Below, one piece after another: positions 44,771-56,385 of a stretch of 64,000 nucleotides of DNA (the stretch's first letter is position 1; the number at the start of each line of letters is the position of its first letter). Made by a program: the position numbers and the translations under genes. Source of the stretch: Trichosphaerium sp. ATCC 40318 (taxonomy: Eukaryota; Discosea; Flabellinia; Trichosidae); assembly GCA_038496445.1 (NCBI GenBank), contig JALMLS010000304.1:496001-560000 (forward strand), in the 5' to 3' direction. The notes under the pieces are model-generated. The model did not search any database. It saw nothing but the letters and a program-made list of their open reading frames with translations, and was not told the DNA's origin.

Positions 44771-47700
44771 ATGAGTGAAGATAAACGTGTCCTCCTTCCT
44801 ACCTCAGTAAAACCTAAGGTGTACAACCTTACACTTGCACCTGACTTTGAAAAGTTTGTGTTTGATGGCCAGGTGCGTGCAATAAGGCTTTTATCGCGTT
44901 ATTAATAGACTCGTAGGTTGACATCCAAATAACTGTTGCTGAAGAAACTGATAAAATCTCACTACACAGCCTCGAAATCACTCACAATGAAGTTACGTTA
45001 TGTGGTGCTTCCGGAGAGTTGAAAGCAGAGGATATTTCCACAAACAAAGGTAAATGACAAAATTTTACGTTAGCGCGTGACCTGATGTTCTGTTCGCTCA
45101 GAGGACCAAACTGCTACATTCACTTTCGATAAAAAGCTTGAAAAAGGTGACTACACCTTAAAAATCAACTATCAAGGTATCCTAAATGATCAAATGGCTG
45201 GCTTTTACAGAAGTAAGTACACTGACGAGAGTGGAAAAGAAAAGTACGCGCGAGTCCAAGCAATATTCGCTAAAGAATGCCACCTAGGTGGATGGGTACA
45301 ACACAATTTGAGCCAACAGGTACGTTAGTTTTTTGTTGAATTATTGGTTCTTGAATTGACGTTTCTGCGCCTAGACGCACGCAAGGCATTCCCATGTTGG
45401 GATGAACCAGCAATCAAGGCCAAGTTTATTGTCAATATAAAAACACCAGTTGGTTATGATGCGCTCAGTAACATGCCATCTTCTAGCGTCGATAAACATG
45501 ACGACGGTAGCGTACGTTGTTTTAACGAGAAAGCAGTATTCTGAATAATTAATAATAATCGATTTGTAGCGTACTTTCCACTTTGAAGAAACACCTCTAA
45601 TGTCTACATATTTGCTCGCCTTTGTTGTTGGCGAATTCGAATGCGTTGAAGGCACTACTACCCATGGTGTAAAGTTCCGAGTATGGACACCAAAAGGTAG
45701 AAAAGAAGAAGGTCGTTTCGCCTTGGACGTAGGAAGTACGTGCTCTTTTACTTTGATATTATGTTAAGTGTCTCATGTCTTTCTAGTGAAGATCTTGGAC
45801 TACTATGAGGATTGGTTTGATGTCAAATACCCACTACCAAAGCAAGATATGATTGTGAGTTGCTTATTATTTTACCATGTCAACACTCACGCTCATTTGC
45901 TCTAGGCTATTGCTGATTTCGCAGCTGGCGCTATGGAGTACGTTTTAAGAGATATCAAGGTCAATAATGTTGATTATTCTTTAGGAACTGGGGTCTTATC
46001 ACATACCGTGAAACTGCTTTGTTGATTGATCCTAAATCCGCCACAGTCACATCTAAACAGGTTAGTTTGTTAATTGCTTTTATATCTTGCTTTCCTGACT
46101 TTATTTGTTAGCGTGTTGCTTACGTTGTAGCACATGAACTTGCTCATCAATGGTTCGGAAACCTAGTAACAATGCAATGGTGGACTGACTTATGGTAACG
46201 TTACCTCGTTGCTATAAACACAACTAACTTGAATAGGTTGAACGAAGGTTTCGCAACTTTTGTTGGTAACCAAGCTGTAGATCACCTTTTCCCTCAATGG
46301 AAGGTATGGACATCTTTCGTTTCGGATTACGTATTCAGAGCACAAGGTCTTGATAGCATGAGGTAACAATCCTTAAAGGAATTAGAGTTTTTACCTAACA
46401 TTACACTTGCTAGATCTTCTCACCCAATTGAAGTTGAGATTAACCGTTCTCAAGAAGTAGACGAGATTTTTGACGCTATTTCTTATTGTAAGGGAGCTTC
46501 TGTCATTCGTATGATTGCTGCTCTTGTTGGCGAACAAGCATTCAGGGATGGTTTAAGAGCTTACTTGAAAAAATTTGCATACGGAAACACAGTCACAAAA
46601 GATCTTTGGGAAGCTTTGAGCAAGTCAAGCGGAAAGCCAGGTGCGTTGTGATTCATCAAAAAGAAGAAATTCTAATGTGATTACTAGTCGGAAAGATCAT
46701 GGCCAACTGGACACAAGCAAAGGGTTTCCCTGGTATGTTTTTCAACTTGTACCAGGGATATTTTTAACCCATTCCGTAGTTGTTATGGTCAAGTCTTTGG
46801 GCAAAGGTAAATTCAATGTATCCCAGCGCCGCTTTTTGTCAGCTGGTATGCCAACCGCTGAAGAGGATAAGGTACTGAAGAACAAGAGTTTTAGAGTTTT
46901 TTATTTAATTATTTCTAACTCAACATCATAGATTACCTGGTGTATCAACCTTTCCGTAAAGACTGACAAAGGTGATAAGTCCATCGAATTATATGGTGAG
47001 TAAACTATTTTGTAGATTAGTCAATTGACATTTTGTTTAGACAGAGAAGCTGAGATTGATCTCGGTGAAGTCTCTTGGGTAAAGTTCAATGTCGGACAAA
47101 CAGGTTTCTTCCGCGTCCAGTATGACGCTGAAACCACTAAATTGGTATCAAAAGCCCTTGAAGCTATGCAACTCGAGCCTGTCGATCGTCTCGGTATTCA
47201 AAATGATGTCTTCGCTCTTGCTCGCTCAGGTAAGTATTTACTTGTTTTTTTAGAGTTTTGCTCTAAAATTGAAAATAGGAAGCGCAACTGTTGCTGATGC
47301 CTTGGAACTATCAAAGGCTTACTCAAACGAAACAAACTACGCAGTGTGGAGCGATCTCTCTGGTAACTTGGGTTCTGTCTCTGCTCTATTCTCTGACCAC
47401 GAGAACTTTGAAAAATACAAGAAGTTCATCTTGTCTGTGTACGAAAAGATCGGCAAAAAGCTTGGTTGGGAAGAAAACGAAGGCGAAAGCGATTTAGACA
47501 AGCTATTGAGAGCTATTGTTCTACGCAAACTGGTAAACTATTTATTTGCAAGTGTTGATAGTAACCGAAGTGATTAGGGCGCTAACGGTGACGCTTCTAT
47601 TATGGAAGAAGCCAAGAAGAGATTTGTCGCATACATGAAGGATCCAAAGAGCATGAAAGCAGATTTGCGTTCTATCATTCTTCAATTGGTTGGTAAAAAC

Positions 47701-48312
47701 GCTACACCAGAGGAATACGACCAATTTATTGCTCGATTCAAGGCAGCACGTACGTTATTGCGCAATTATTGACGAGGTGGGCTAACAAGAATGTAGCTAT
47801 GCAAGAAGAGAAGCTCCAAAATCTTCGCGCTGGTTGTCTAGCAAAGGATGAAGCACTTATTGTAAAGTCCCTTGATTTGACTTTCAGTGGTGTTGTGAGG
47901 TGCGTAATGACTTCTTAAATCACGTAAGCTAACTCATGAACTAGATCACAAGATTTAATTTACATTTACGCTGCTGTTGTTGCTACACACAAAGGACGCG
48001 CAATGGCATGGGATTACCTAGCTAAAAACTGGGCTAAATTCACCGAAACTTTGGGTGGCTCTTTCTTGCTTGAGCGTATGGTCTCATACGTATGTGGTGG
48101 ATTCCACACTGAAGAAAAAGCAGCAGCCATTGAAGCTTTCTTCAAGGACATTGACACAACAAGAATCGGTACGCCAATTTTTTTTTGTTTGGTTTTTTGC
48201 TTACATGTGTATAGCACGTGCCTTGGCACAGAGCTTGGAAGGTATCCGCACTAACGCTAAGTTCGTATCAGCCAACAAGGAAGCTTTTGCTAAATTCACA
48301 GCTTCGTATTAA
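44771..48312 (+). CDS. M1 family zinc aminopeptidase (puromycin-sensitive type)
   Basis: M1 aminopeptidases trim N-terminal residues from peptides, in the cytosol for the puromycin-sensitive branch. Landmarks in order: [15 protein letters not shown] at the start; [20 protein letters not shown] assembled over three exons; the GAMEN motif (GAME, intron, NWGLITYRE) near 45940; and the zinc site [10 protein letters not shown] with the third ligand in NEGFATF near 46130-46260. The C-terminal ERAP1-like helical domain runs to 48312. There is no signal peptide, so a cytosolic enzyme is expected. About 18 short introns. The exon ending at 45237 uses a GTACGC donor and joins across 45238-45290 to WMGTTQF. 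Length (about 870 residues) is normal. Confidence 0.94.
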
Positions 48313-48404
48313 GATCCACATAATAAATACAAAAAAATCATTTTGTTGTGCTGTCGCTTAAGTTATTTTTAAAACAGTGTTTAAAATATTATTAAAGTGT
48401 CACC

Positions 48405-50476
48405 ATGCTTCGTGCCTGTCGTTTTTCGGCGTTTAAAACACAATCAAAAACTCTACAAGTCTCAACTGTTGTTAGAGGTACTAGACCCCCTGTTTCGTGT
48501 TCTATCGAACCTGTAGGAAAAAGAAGGCGCCAGAGATTCGTGACACAACCTACCAGGGATTATACCGTCCAATCGCTCTCTACGGCTTCTCGGAGGTACC
48601 TAGAGCAGTGTGGCGTATAGCTTACCCCTTTAGTTCATTTTCATGGGGTTTATCAGCTATCGCAGCTTCTGCGGTAATGGGCGCGTTTTTGCTTTTCTCT
48701 AGCAACGATTGTACGCTTTTTCAAGTGAACCGTTAACGTTTACCTTTTCGTTGTACAGCGGACAATCAAGCTTCGGCTGAGAGTAATGGAGGAGGTTCTA
48801 CAAGCAAGAAAGAAAGATGGAACGCCGAAAAAACTTATCATCATCACATGGGCACTGAAGCGCCTATTTATCGCGTCGTACGCATTTGTTACCTTCTTTT
48901 CTAACCACAAAAAGGTTCTTACTGGAGGACCATGCGGAGGAAAATCTACTGCGCTTGCTCAAGTGGATAAATACTTGTATGTAACACCAAATTGAATGAA
49001 GTACTGACAGTCCGTAGATCTGGTCTTGGATTTAATATTTTTGCTGTCCCTGAAGCAGCAACCATTCTATTCAAAGGAGGCGCGAAGGTAGGCTGTTGTT
49101 CTATTAGCGTACACTGTTACAACATAATAAACGAGCTAGGTTGACTTTTCAGACAGTGAACAACTTTCAATGTTCCAAACCCAACTATTAAGAACGCAAA
49201 TGGGACTAGAAGATCGGTTCTATGCGCTTGCCAAAATGACTGGACAGCCAAGTGTTATTATTTGTGATAGAGGAGTTATGGATAGCTCTGGTAAGCCCGT
49301 GATCTGGCCCATATTTTGTTAACAAGAATGTCTAGCTTACATGCCCGACAACCTATGGCTACACGTTCTTGATGATAACGATTGGACTGTCGTCGCTCTA
49401 CGCGACAAGAGGTATTTGTTTATTCATTGACAATCTATTTAATGCTTGAGGTAGATACGATGCTGTTATCCATTTGGTTACTGCTGCAGATGGTGCAGAG
49501 AAGTTTTACACAACAGCTAATAATTCAGTGCGTTGAATTGTAACTGAAGCTCTTTTAATGAACTAGGTGCGAACTGAAACACCAGAACAAGCTAGAGCTT
49601 TAGATAGGAAACTACGCCAAGCATGGATTGGGCATTCTAATTTGACTGTAGCCGATAATAGAACTGACTTTGCTGGTACAAAGTGAAAGATTATTGTGAG
49701 TTAACAATATTGTAGACAAGATGCAGAGTGTTGTGTCAAGTATATGTCAGATTATTGGTGCTCCACTCCCTGTTAGTGATGATAAGCAGCGTAGGTTCCT
49801 CATTAAAGAACTACCAAAGAGTGCGTTCCGCTTGTTAGGTATGTATGTTTCTCACTTGATTTAGACGCGCCTGTTAAAATGCAAAAGTTTGAAATTGGTA
49901 CACACTTAAACTCTTGGATACACAGCAGTTTATTGTTTCTTAGAGCAAAGGTACCTTCGATCCCCTGGTGGTAATGAAGCACGTATTATGCAGAGAAAGC
50001 AAAAAGGCAACGCAACGTACAGCTACTCAGTTAAAACAAACGAAGGAAATGAAAAAGTTATTATTGAAAGACACATAAGGTATTTCTTACAACTCAAAGC
50101 TCCAGGTGAAACCTTACTTTTAATAGTGGCAGAGAGTACTCAGCTTTATGTGAGCAAGCTGATCCTAACAGAACTACGATCAAAAAGAAAGAGTACTGTT
50201 TCTTATGGGAGAACGAGGCTTATACATTGAACGTTTACTTGGTAAGTCTTTGCAACTTGGTTACTAGATCTAAGTATTGTAGGAACCAAAGCAATTTATT
50301 GTTTTGGAAGAGAACAGCTTAGGTACAAAAGACCTACCTTCTTTCTTTGATGTTGGTAAGTGCAGCGATTTGGAGTTATCAGTTTACTTACAAGGGTTTT
50401 TTTTGTAGATAAAGAAGTTACAGATGATATCACATACACTGGATACTACATGGCTAACATGTCGGACAAGAACTAG
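48405..50476 (+). CDS. TTD14-like protein: NadR/AAA_28-type ATPase plus triphosphate-tunnel domain, with an N-terminal membrane segment
   Basis: The first exons encode an Arg/Lys-rich leader, a segment with one hydrophobic helix (WGLSAIAASAVMGAFLLF) and a Ser/Gly-rich linker. The frame then joins in phase (GTACGC donor, AAAAAG acceptor) to the P-loop VVLTGGPCGGKST. The ATPase part continues with RGFGIFAVPEAATIL, ICDRGVMDSSAYMP and a VTAADGAEKFYTT block, all as in animal TTD14. The second part carries EIEQRYL, an Arg/Lys-rich tunnel strand set and KKKRYCFLWE, matching a CYTH/triphosphate-tunnel fold. TTD14 binds GTP and phosphatidylinositol phosphate in fly photoreceptors. The N-terminal membrane or mitochondrial extension is not part of the animal protein I know. 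About nine introns. Confidence 0.82.
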
Positions 50477-50555
50477 ATATACCACGTCCCAATATGGCTC
50501 TGAGAATTACAAACAGAAGAGAATTGCTCAAAAAAATAGTATAAGTAAAGACGGT

Positions 50556-52240
50556 TTATTTCTTAGCTTTTCTTCTCAGTTCTGTTGATGAAATGTCAAG
50601 CCTGAAATTATCTTCTGGTATAGCAGAAAACATTGCCTTGGCATACTCTGGGAATGTTATATCGTCACAAGTCTTGTATGATCCTAACACTAAATTAGAT
50701 ATTTCTCTGAGTTTGCAACACCACTTACCATCAACTGCACGTCCTGCCACAAGGAAAGAACAACCCTTACTTGCAAGGTCAAGTAATGCGTGCTCCATTT
50801 CGGAATCACTGTTGTTGTAGTATTTATTTTGAATAATTCGAATAGCCTAAACAATGCTGTCACTTTGACGCTGAAGTAAAAGTAGTATGCTTACTGTATC
50901 ATAACCAACTACAAAATTTGTATTCGGCATTTGCATGGCTTTCATTGCATACGTGGGTGCGTTTGTCACTACAATGGACTTCCCTTTTAACAGCATTACT
51001 TCACTTCTGTTATTTTTAGTAAGTACCTGCAAACTGTGCTAGCCGTGTAAGGATATTATCAACATCTACTGAACCTTTTGCAGCGTTCTTAGCAGTAAAC
51101 TCGAATGCTGATGGATAGTTTGTGGCTGCTTGAGCAGCTTCCAAAAGTTGCTTATGTCCGTCGTGAAGAGGATTAAAAGAGCCTATTGTAACTTATTTTA
51201 TTGGGTTTTGTTTTAAAAGTCTACCTGGAAGTATCACGTGTGGTGTACTTAATTTAGTTTCTTCTAGAGTACCAACATCTCCGTTAGCGTCAATCTATGA
51301 TCATTGTTAGTTGAGGGCATTCTGAAGAGTTTGTAGCAAACCATAAACGAAGGGCCACCAGCAAGTAACTGCTCCACATATTTTCTGTACGATATCTCGT
51401 TTTTTTCTAACTCTTTGCAATCTACAGGTAATCGAAGAGACTTATCAATACCGCACTCTTTAGCTATGGTATTTAAGATCATGTGGCTACAACCAAGTCA
51501 GCAGTGACGATCAAAGAAGAACAGCAACCTCACAACTTGTTCTTCGGCCTTTCTGTCACCTGCACCTTTCTCAATACCAATGTAATATGTAGTCAAACCT
51601 TCAAGAGACTACAAAAACGCATAAACATCGAGTTGCACGTGATAGCTTGAAGTACCCTTGCGGAGATACAAGCTCTATGTTCACCCTTTTTAGTTTTTGT
51701 TGTAACTACGGCAGCAGTACACGAAATACCCAACAGATCTCTGTGTACATCTACATCACAATTAAACACTTTTTTTTGTGGGTTAACGGTTGGAACCTGT
51801 GCTAGAGAGTTCACGTGCGCGCAAAAGAGCTCTGAGAGGGGCGTTAAAAATATGTAGAGTAAAATTAGTATGTTTTACCTCCCAGCCATCCTTTGGGCTG
51901 TTGATGTTGATACATGTTGAAATTTAGTATTGTGGGTCTTTTTAAGCTGAAGTTGCAGGGTTTTAGTGTTTTCGTTAACGTATTGTTTTAGGGCGTCTAT
52001 TTTGCTATCAAAACGCGATATAAAAGGTGTCTAACCTTTACTGTATGGCACTACACCTTCTAGTAATGTATTGGAGCATCCTAATACAAGTAAGCCATGG
52101 CTTGCGTCTGGAAGCGTACCTGGTACGGTTTGAAGCTCCATTAGTGATTGTGTACCCGCTCCAGTAACTGCTAGCACCAATTGCTTATTAGACGCATGAA
52201 TTGCGCTTACAAGCCTTGCCATAATATCCTCCGTATTCAT
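50556..52240 (-). CDS. CinA-like domain fused to a nucleotidyltransferase domain
   Basis: The N-terminal half has the CinA C-terminal (NMN deamidase-like) pattern: VSAIHASNKQLVLAVTGAG, then LLEGVVPYS and a Cys-containing block with LLGISCTAAV. The C-terminal half is a HIGH-type nucleotidyltransferase: GSFNPLHDGHKQLLEAA near 51165 (HDGH at the HxGH place), FVVGYDT, and the closing DISSTELR near 50565. The same two-domain order occurs in a plant protein family (Arabidopsis At2g01220 type) and other eukaryotes. The substrate is unknown; NMN or a related nucleotide is a fair inference from both halves. The start ATG at 52240 follows an in-frame stop. Confidence 0.85.
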
Positions 52241-52510
52241 ATGCCTCGCTGGTACGATAGGCTAACAATTAACGTGATGCTCAGTGTCTGACGTCTTTAC
52301 AAGCAAAAAAAGTCATGTACAGTCTTTTGTGAGGTTTCGCTTCAGTGTAGTCTGAATTCACAAGTAGATTTCTCGAATCTTCTGTAATTCTTGAATAGAG
52401 GTTGCACGTGGCAAAGTTAATCGTAACAAACTTAGGAACTAAGGTGATAGTTTTATTTACATCTCATCAACATCGTTTTTGTTTAGCTTAGAACTCAAGC
52501 GTCACGCGTT
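52241..52510. other. intergenic between two minus-strand genes
   Basis: About 270 bp with a CACGTG near 52407. No gene seen. Confidence 0.35.
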
Positions 52511-54739
52511 CTATTTGGGTTGCTGTGGTAGTTGTAACATGTCCAAAGGGTCACTAAAAATATACCCACGTGAATAAGAGCATATTTGAGAAAGAATTAA
52601 TCGTACCAACGAAAATACACAAATCAAACACTACGCAAACACTGACAACAAACCAGAAAGCTGCACCACCAAGTATTTCGCATTTAGTTTCTCCTTCATC
52701 TGATGTGAGCCAACTACAAGATTTACACACGTTTCCATTTTGATAGGATCCTATGACATTGTTTAACGATGGAGAAATATAGCAGGAGCAGGTACCTGCT
52801 TTACATGGTGTACAATAAATTGATGTTAAATCAACAATTGACCCTTCTGTACATTTATGGCATTCTGCTTTTCCTGAATGCATTTGATACATACCGCCAG
52901 GGCAAGGATCACAGTTAGGAGCTCCGCTTAATCTCAGGTTAGACAAACATAGGTAAAAAACACTGACTTACGCTTTAGCCGAATAAGTACCGGGATCACA
53001 AGGAGAGCAAAACGAGCCAATAAAAGGGTTGGCATACCCTTACAGAAATTAAACAATGAACACATCTCAGTGTTGGGTGCATACCTCTAGGACATGGATA
53101 ACAATTGTCTTTTCCGCTAGTACTACTGTATCCTGCTGGACAGTTCGCAGGACCCAGGAAGCCTTTTAGAATGAACTCGCCAAATGTTGCATACGCTGTT
53201 TAACCAAATGTTAGTCGTAATTATTTGTTGGAGCATACGTGTTGGATGTATTATAACCCTCTCCAACGTGGTATTCAAGTAATGCAAGTCTTGATAATGT
53301 ATACCACCCATATTTTCAACAAAAAAGGGAGCAGGTGCATACTATTCAATTATGAGTTGAAATTCGAAACGTTTACAGCAAGACAACAGGACGTACATGA
53401 GCGCTTGTATTGTGAGGTGCTTCAAACTTGCTATCTTCTATAGTTATATGTACTGGCTCTCTTTTTTCGGGTAGTTTGATGCGACCAACCATACCAACTG
53501 ATAAATATTGTGCGACACTTTTTACCAATGTCAACATTGTGGAAACAAAAAACTGTCGAACGTGCGTTGAGTGGAAGTTTGAGTGTGATATGGTTACTGA
53601 TGGTTCTACTTCTTCTGTAGAGAGCAATTCTATATCAAAGAATCTTCTTTTCGTGCCGCTGTTTACAAATTTGGCAGTTGCTTGAGAAACAGACAGCGTA
53701 GAGCCTGCAAATGAGAACCCGGCATCAAAAAATTTGCAATTCTTCACCTCCATTGTATCAACTACATATTTTAGATAAATTTCACGTGATCGCGTTAATT
53801 ATGTACCATTAAATGATGCAACACTACTCTGAACTAGACAATAACTTAGAGAAGCAGTTTTCCCATTTTTTGCAATAACATTAGAATTATTGAACATGGT
53901 TTCACTTATTTGAATTTTGCCTGTCACATTATGTCCAATTTGTACTAGCATATCAGTTAGTTTACAAACAAGGTAATGAAGCAGCGCTAGAATGAAAAAA
54001 AACGGGGAACTCAAACGCACACGCTGGACCAGTGTCAAAGCTACATCGATTCAATGTAAGTGTAAGAGGAGACTGGGAATCACGTGCAAAGAAGTTGACA
54101 CGTATAGCCAAATCTAGGTCCGTATTAGAAGATACAATAAGGTGATACTATCGTGCCATTAAGGATAATTTTGGCAGCATTTGCCGGACAAACGGAAATA
54201 TCCTAAACAAAGGTTGGCACATTAAAAATTTACTGCAATCAGTAGTAGAGAACGCACTTTAATTGCTGAGAAGGTTGGATGGCTAGTAGATGAGTTTCGT
54301 ATGCCTTGTATTGTTACTGTTGTTTCAGTCGTTAGGCACAAAGGCAAAGTTTCGTTTTGGTTTGTGTAGCTTCCACCTAATGCGTTATGGTAGTTCGTAG
54401 ATGGTATACTAAGCGTACTTTGCAAACAAATAGTGAAAGTACCACCATTGGTTGGAATTTTACTAAAAGCGTGGTTTAAGGTTTCCCAAGGCGACTTCAC
54501 TGTTCCAGCACCCTACAGAGACATACGTTTATCCATTCATTGTCGAAAAAAACTGAAAATGCGTTACGTACCTTGGTATCACTCCCTTTAGGCGCAATAT
54601 ACCAATTGCATGCGTCAGCAGCGATGGTGCGATAGGGTATTTTATTACCGGTCACCAATACGTCAGTACTCGCTGCTATCACTGCTAAGTACGCTAATAT
54701 CACAAAACCTACACGCGCAAATGTCACAGTTGCGGCCAT
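52511..54739 (-). CDS. secreted/type I membrane protein: predicted beta-helix plus Cys-rich repeats
   Basis: The protein starts with a signal peptide (ATVTFARVGFVILAYLAV). A long stretch follows of short Ser/Thr/Asn/Val strands with recurring turns (GTFTICLQSTL, ENCKFF-like NCKFFDAG), typical of a right-handed beta-helix. Then come Cys-rich repeats of the GCC2/GCC3 (ephrin-receptor-like) kind: CDPCPGGMY, CHKCTEGSI, CTPCKAGTC and CKSCSW. Near the end is one membrane helix (AAFWFVVSVCVVFDL) and a short cytosolic tail. Several short introns. This layout is found in large surface proteins of several protists. Function is unknown; adhesion or sugar binding is a guess. Confidence 0.72.
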
Positions 54740-54947
54740 GAAACAAAATCGAAGCCTTTACAACAATAAACACCAACAAGTGGAAAAATACAGTCTGAAG
54801 ATTAGGACGACTTTTTTTGCGTCAATTTTGTTCGATTATTTGAAAACTCAACACTCTACGAAATAGGACCGAGCTAGCTTGTATGACAACATAGTATTCG
54901 CGAAGTCGGGTTCTCGAGAAGTGTAAGCGAAGCTCGCAAAATGTTAG

Positions 54948-54975
54948 CACGTGCTACATTCTTGTTTATCACGTG
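54948..54975. promoter_or_regulatory. paired CACGTG sites upstream of the beta-helix gene
   Basis: Two perfect CACGTG palindromes at 54948-54953 and 54970-54975 lie about 210-235 bp before the start codon of the minus-strand beta-helix gene. A spacing of 22 bp centre to centre puts them on the same face of the helix. A bHLH/bZIP binding site is inferred. Confidence 0.4.
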
Positions 54976-55025
54976 TTTTTTCAAAAGGAACAAATATCGA
55001 AAAAATACAGGTTTATGTAACTAGT

Positions 55026-55680
55026 TTATTGCTCAATAGCTGATACTCCTTTGTTTTCAATGGAGAAATTGTACTTGATACACAAAATCAAGTGCTTGTC
55101 TTGATCGTAGGCAGTAAATTGTCCAGAGTATCCATCAGACTAATTCGTGTTAATGAAAGCGTTCAAGATAGTATTTCGTACAGTAATTGCGAAAGAAGGG
55201 ATCTCAACAGTCAAAGCAGTGGTGTGAGGGCCAACTGGGCATGGGCAAGGACAGTCAGGGATGATTGGAGGGTTACAGATACTTCCTAGGGGAAAGGGAG
55301 TCAAAAAACAATGTCGAAAAGGAACAGGACAACATACCAGTGAACTTTTTTACTGGTAGGCCATCAAGGTATACAGTGGTGTCCCAGTCGCCTGTGTTGG
55401 TGGTTAGGAAAAAGTACATTTTACATGTAAAATTCTGAGCGTACCGTTCGAGTATGTTTTGTTCTCCATGCCGTGTGCGTGTACAGTAACAGCCTTTCCA
55501 GCAATAGCTGGGTCTAACAATAGTTTTAAAATACAGTTTTTGTTAAAACAACGTACAAGGAGTCATTGTAACTTGGCTTACATCAAAAGTAGCGCCAGAG
55601 TCGCATTTTGTCCAGGACAATGGCTTGGCACAGAAAGCTACAGCGAAAACAAGTGCGAGAGCGAGGAGAAGCTTCATCAT
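55026..55680 (-). CDS. ML-domain (MD-2/NPC2-like) secreted lipid-binding protein
   Basis: ML proteins are small secreted or lysosomal beta-sandwich proteins that carry sterols or phospholipids. The start (55680) leads a signal peptide with a clear cleavage region after FCA. The mature part has Cys residues at family positions. The segments TVHAHG, GDWDTTVYLDG, a Pro/Cys cluster CPCPVGPHT and VEIPSFAIT match the ML pattern, and a final strand has KHLILCIKYNFSI. Four to five exons with short introns; one intron starts GTACGA. The protein is about 155 residues. Whether it is closer to NPC2 or to the fungal PG/PI transfer proteins cannot be decided by eye. Confidence 0.8.
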
Positions 55681-56385
55681 GATAAAAAAGTTAAGTATTA
55701 TGGTTTTTGGGTCAAGAACGCGATTGTGCACGTTTTTAGAAAAGTCGACTTACCTTTGGTGGTTTTCGTAGTAGCGGTGGCAGTATATTTAGCAAGGAAA
55801 ATAAGGGAGATTGTTTTGGAACTACACAGAAACGCTCATTTCACAAAACGGTGAAAAAGATTGGGTTTTGAGTTTTTCCCGCACTCACAAAAGATTTTTA
55901 TCGCTGTTAACAGTGATGTTACGCTGCCCTATGAACTCGCGTGAACCCACCAGTCGCAGAATGATAGTTTTGCAGTATGTCAATATAAAGTGGAGAAAAT
56001 AGGCCCACAAGTGAGTTTAGCTCAATTCTACGCCAACTACACTATGTTGGCGTAATATAGTTGTTTACTACCCAAAAACCTTTTTGCTAGTCTCTAACAC
56101 GTTAATCACGTGTTAAAGTTATTATAAACGTGCGATATAGTTGGCCTAGTCAAGCTTTTAAAAAACGTTCTAAATTCAAAATATTGGTGGTAGAGTGACA
56201 TAATCACAGCAGAAGTCGCCAGTGTGAACTGTTATTCGTTCCCTACAACGTTCTTAGTGCTTCTTACGAACGGAAAATTCACATCCGCTTTTTAAAGCTT
56301 CAAGATAAACAGTCTAATACTTAGTGTAATAATAATTGCATTTTTGAACCTTTTGGTTTTCAAGTTTATTGACGTTCAGAGCAGT
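55681..56385. other. intergenic
   Basis: About 700 bp between two minus-strand genes. It contains a CACGTG at 56107-56112. Plus-strand ORFs here mirror the neighbouring genes or have no coding pattern. Confidence 0.35.

Noticed and set aside
53428-53685. Plus-strand ORF opposite the beta-helix gene
   Set aside because: It is a shadow of the minus-strand coding sequence, which has a signal peptide and Cys-rich repeats.
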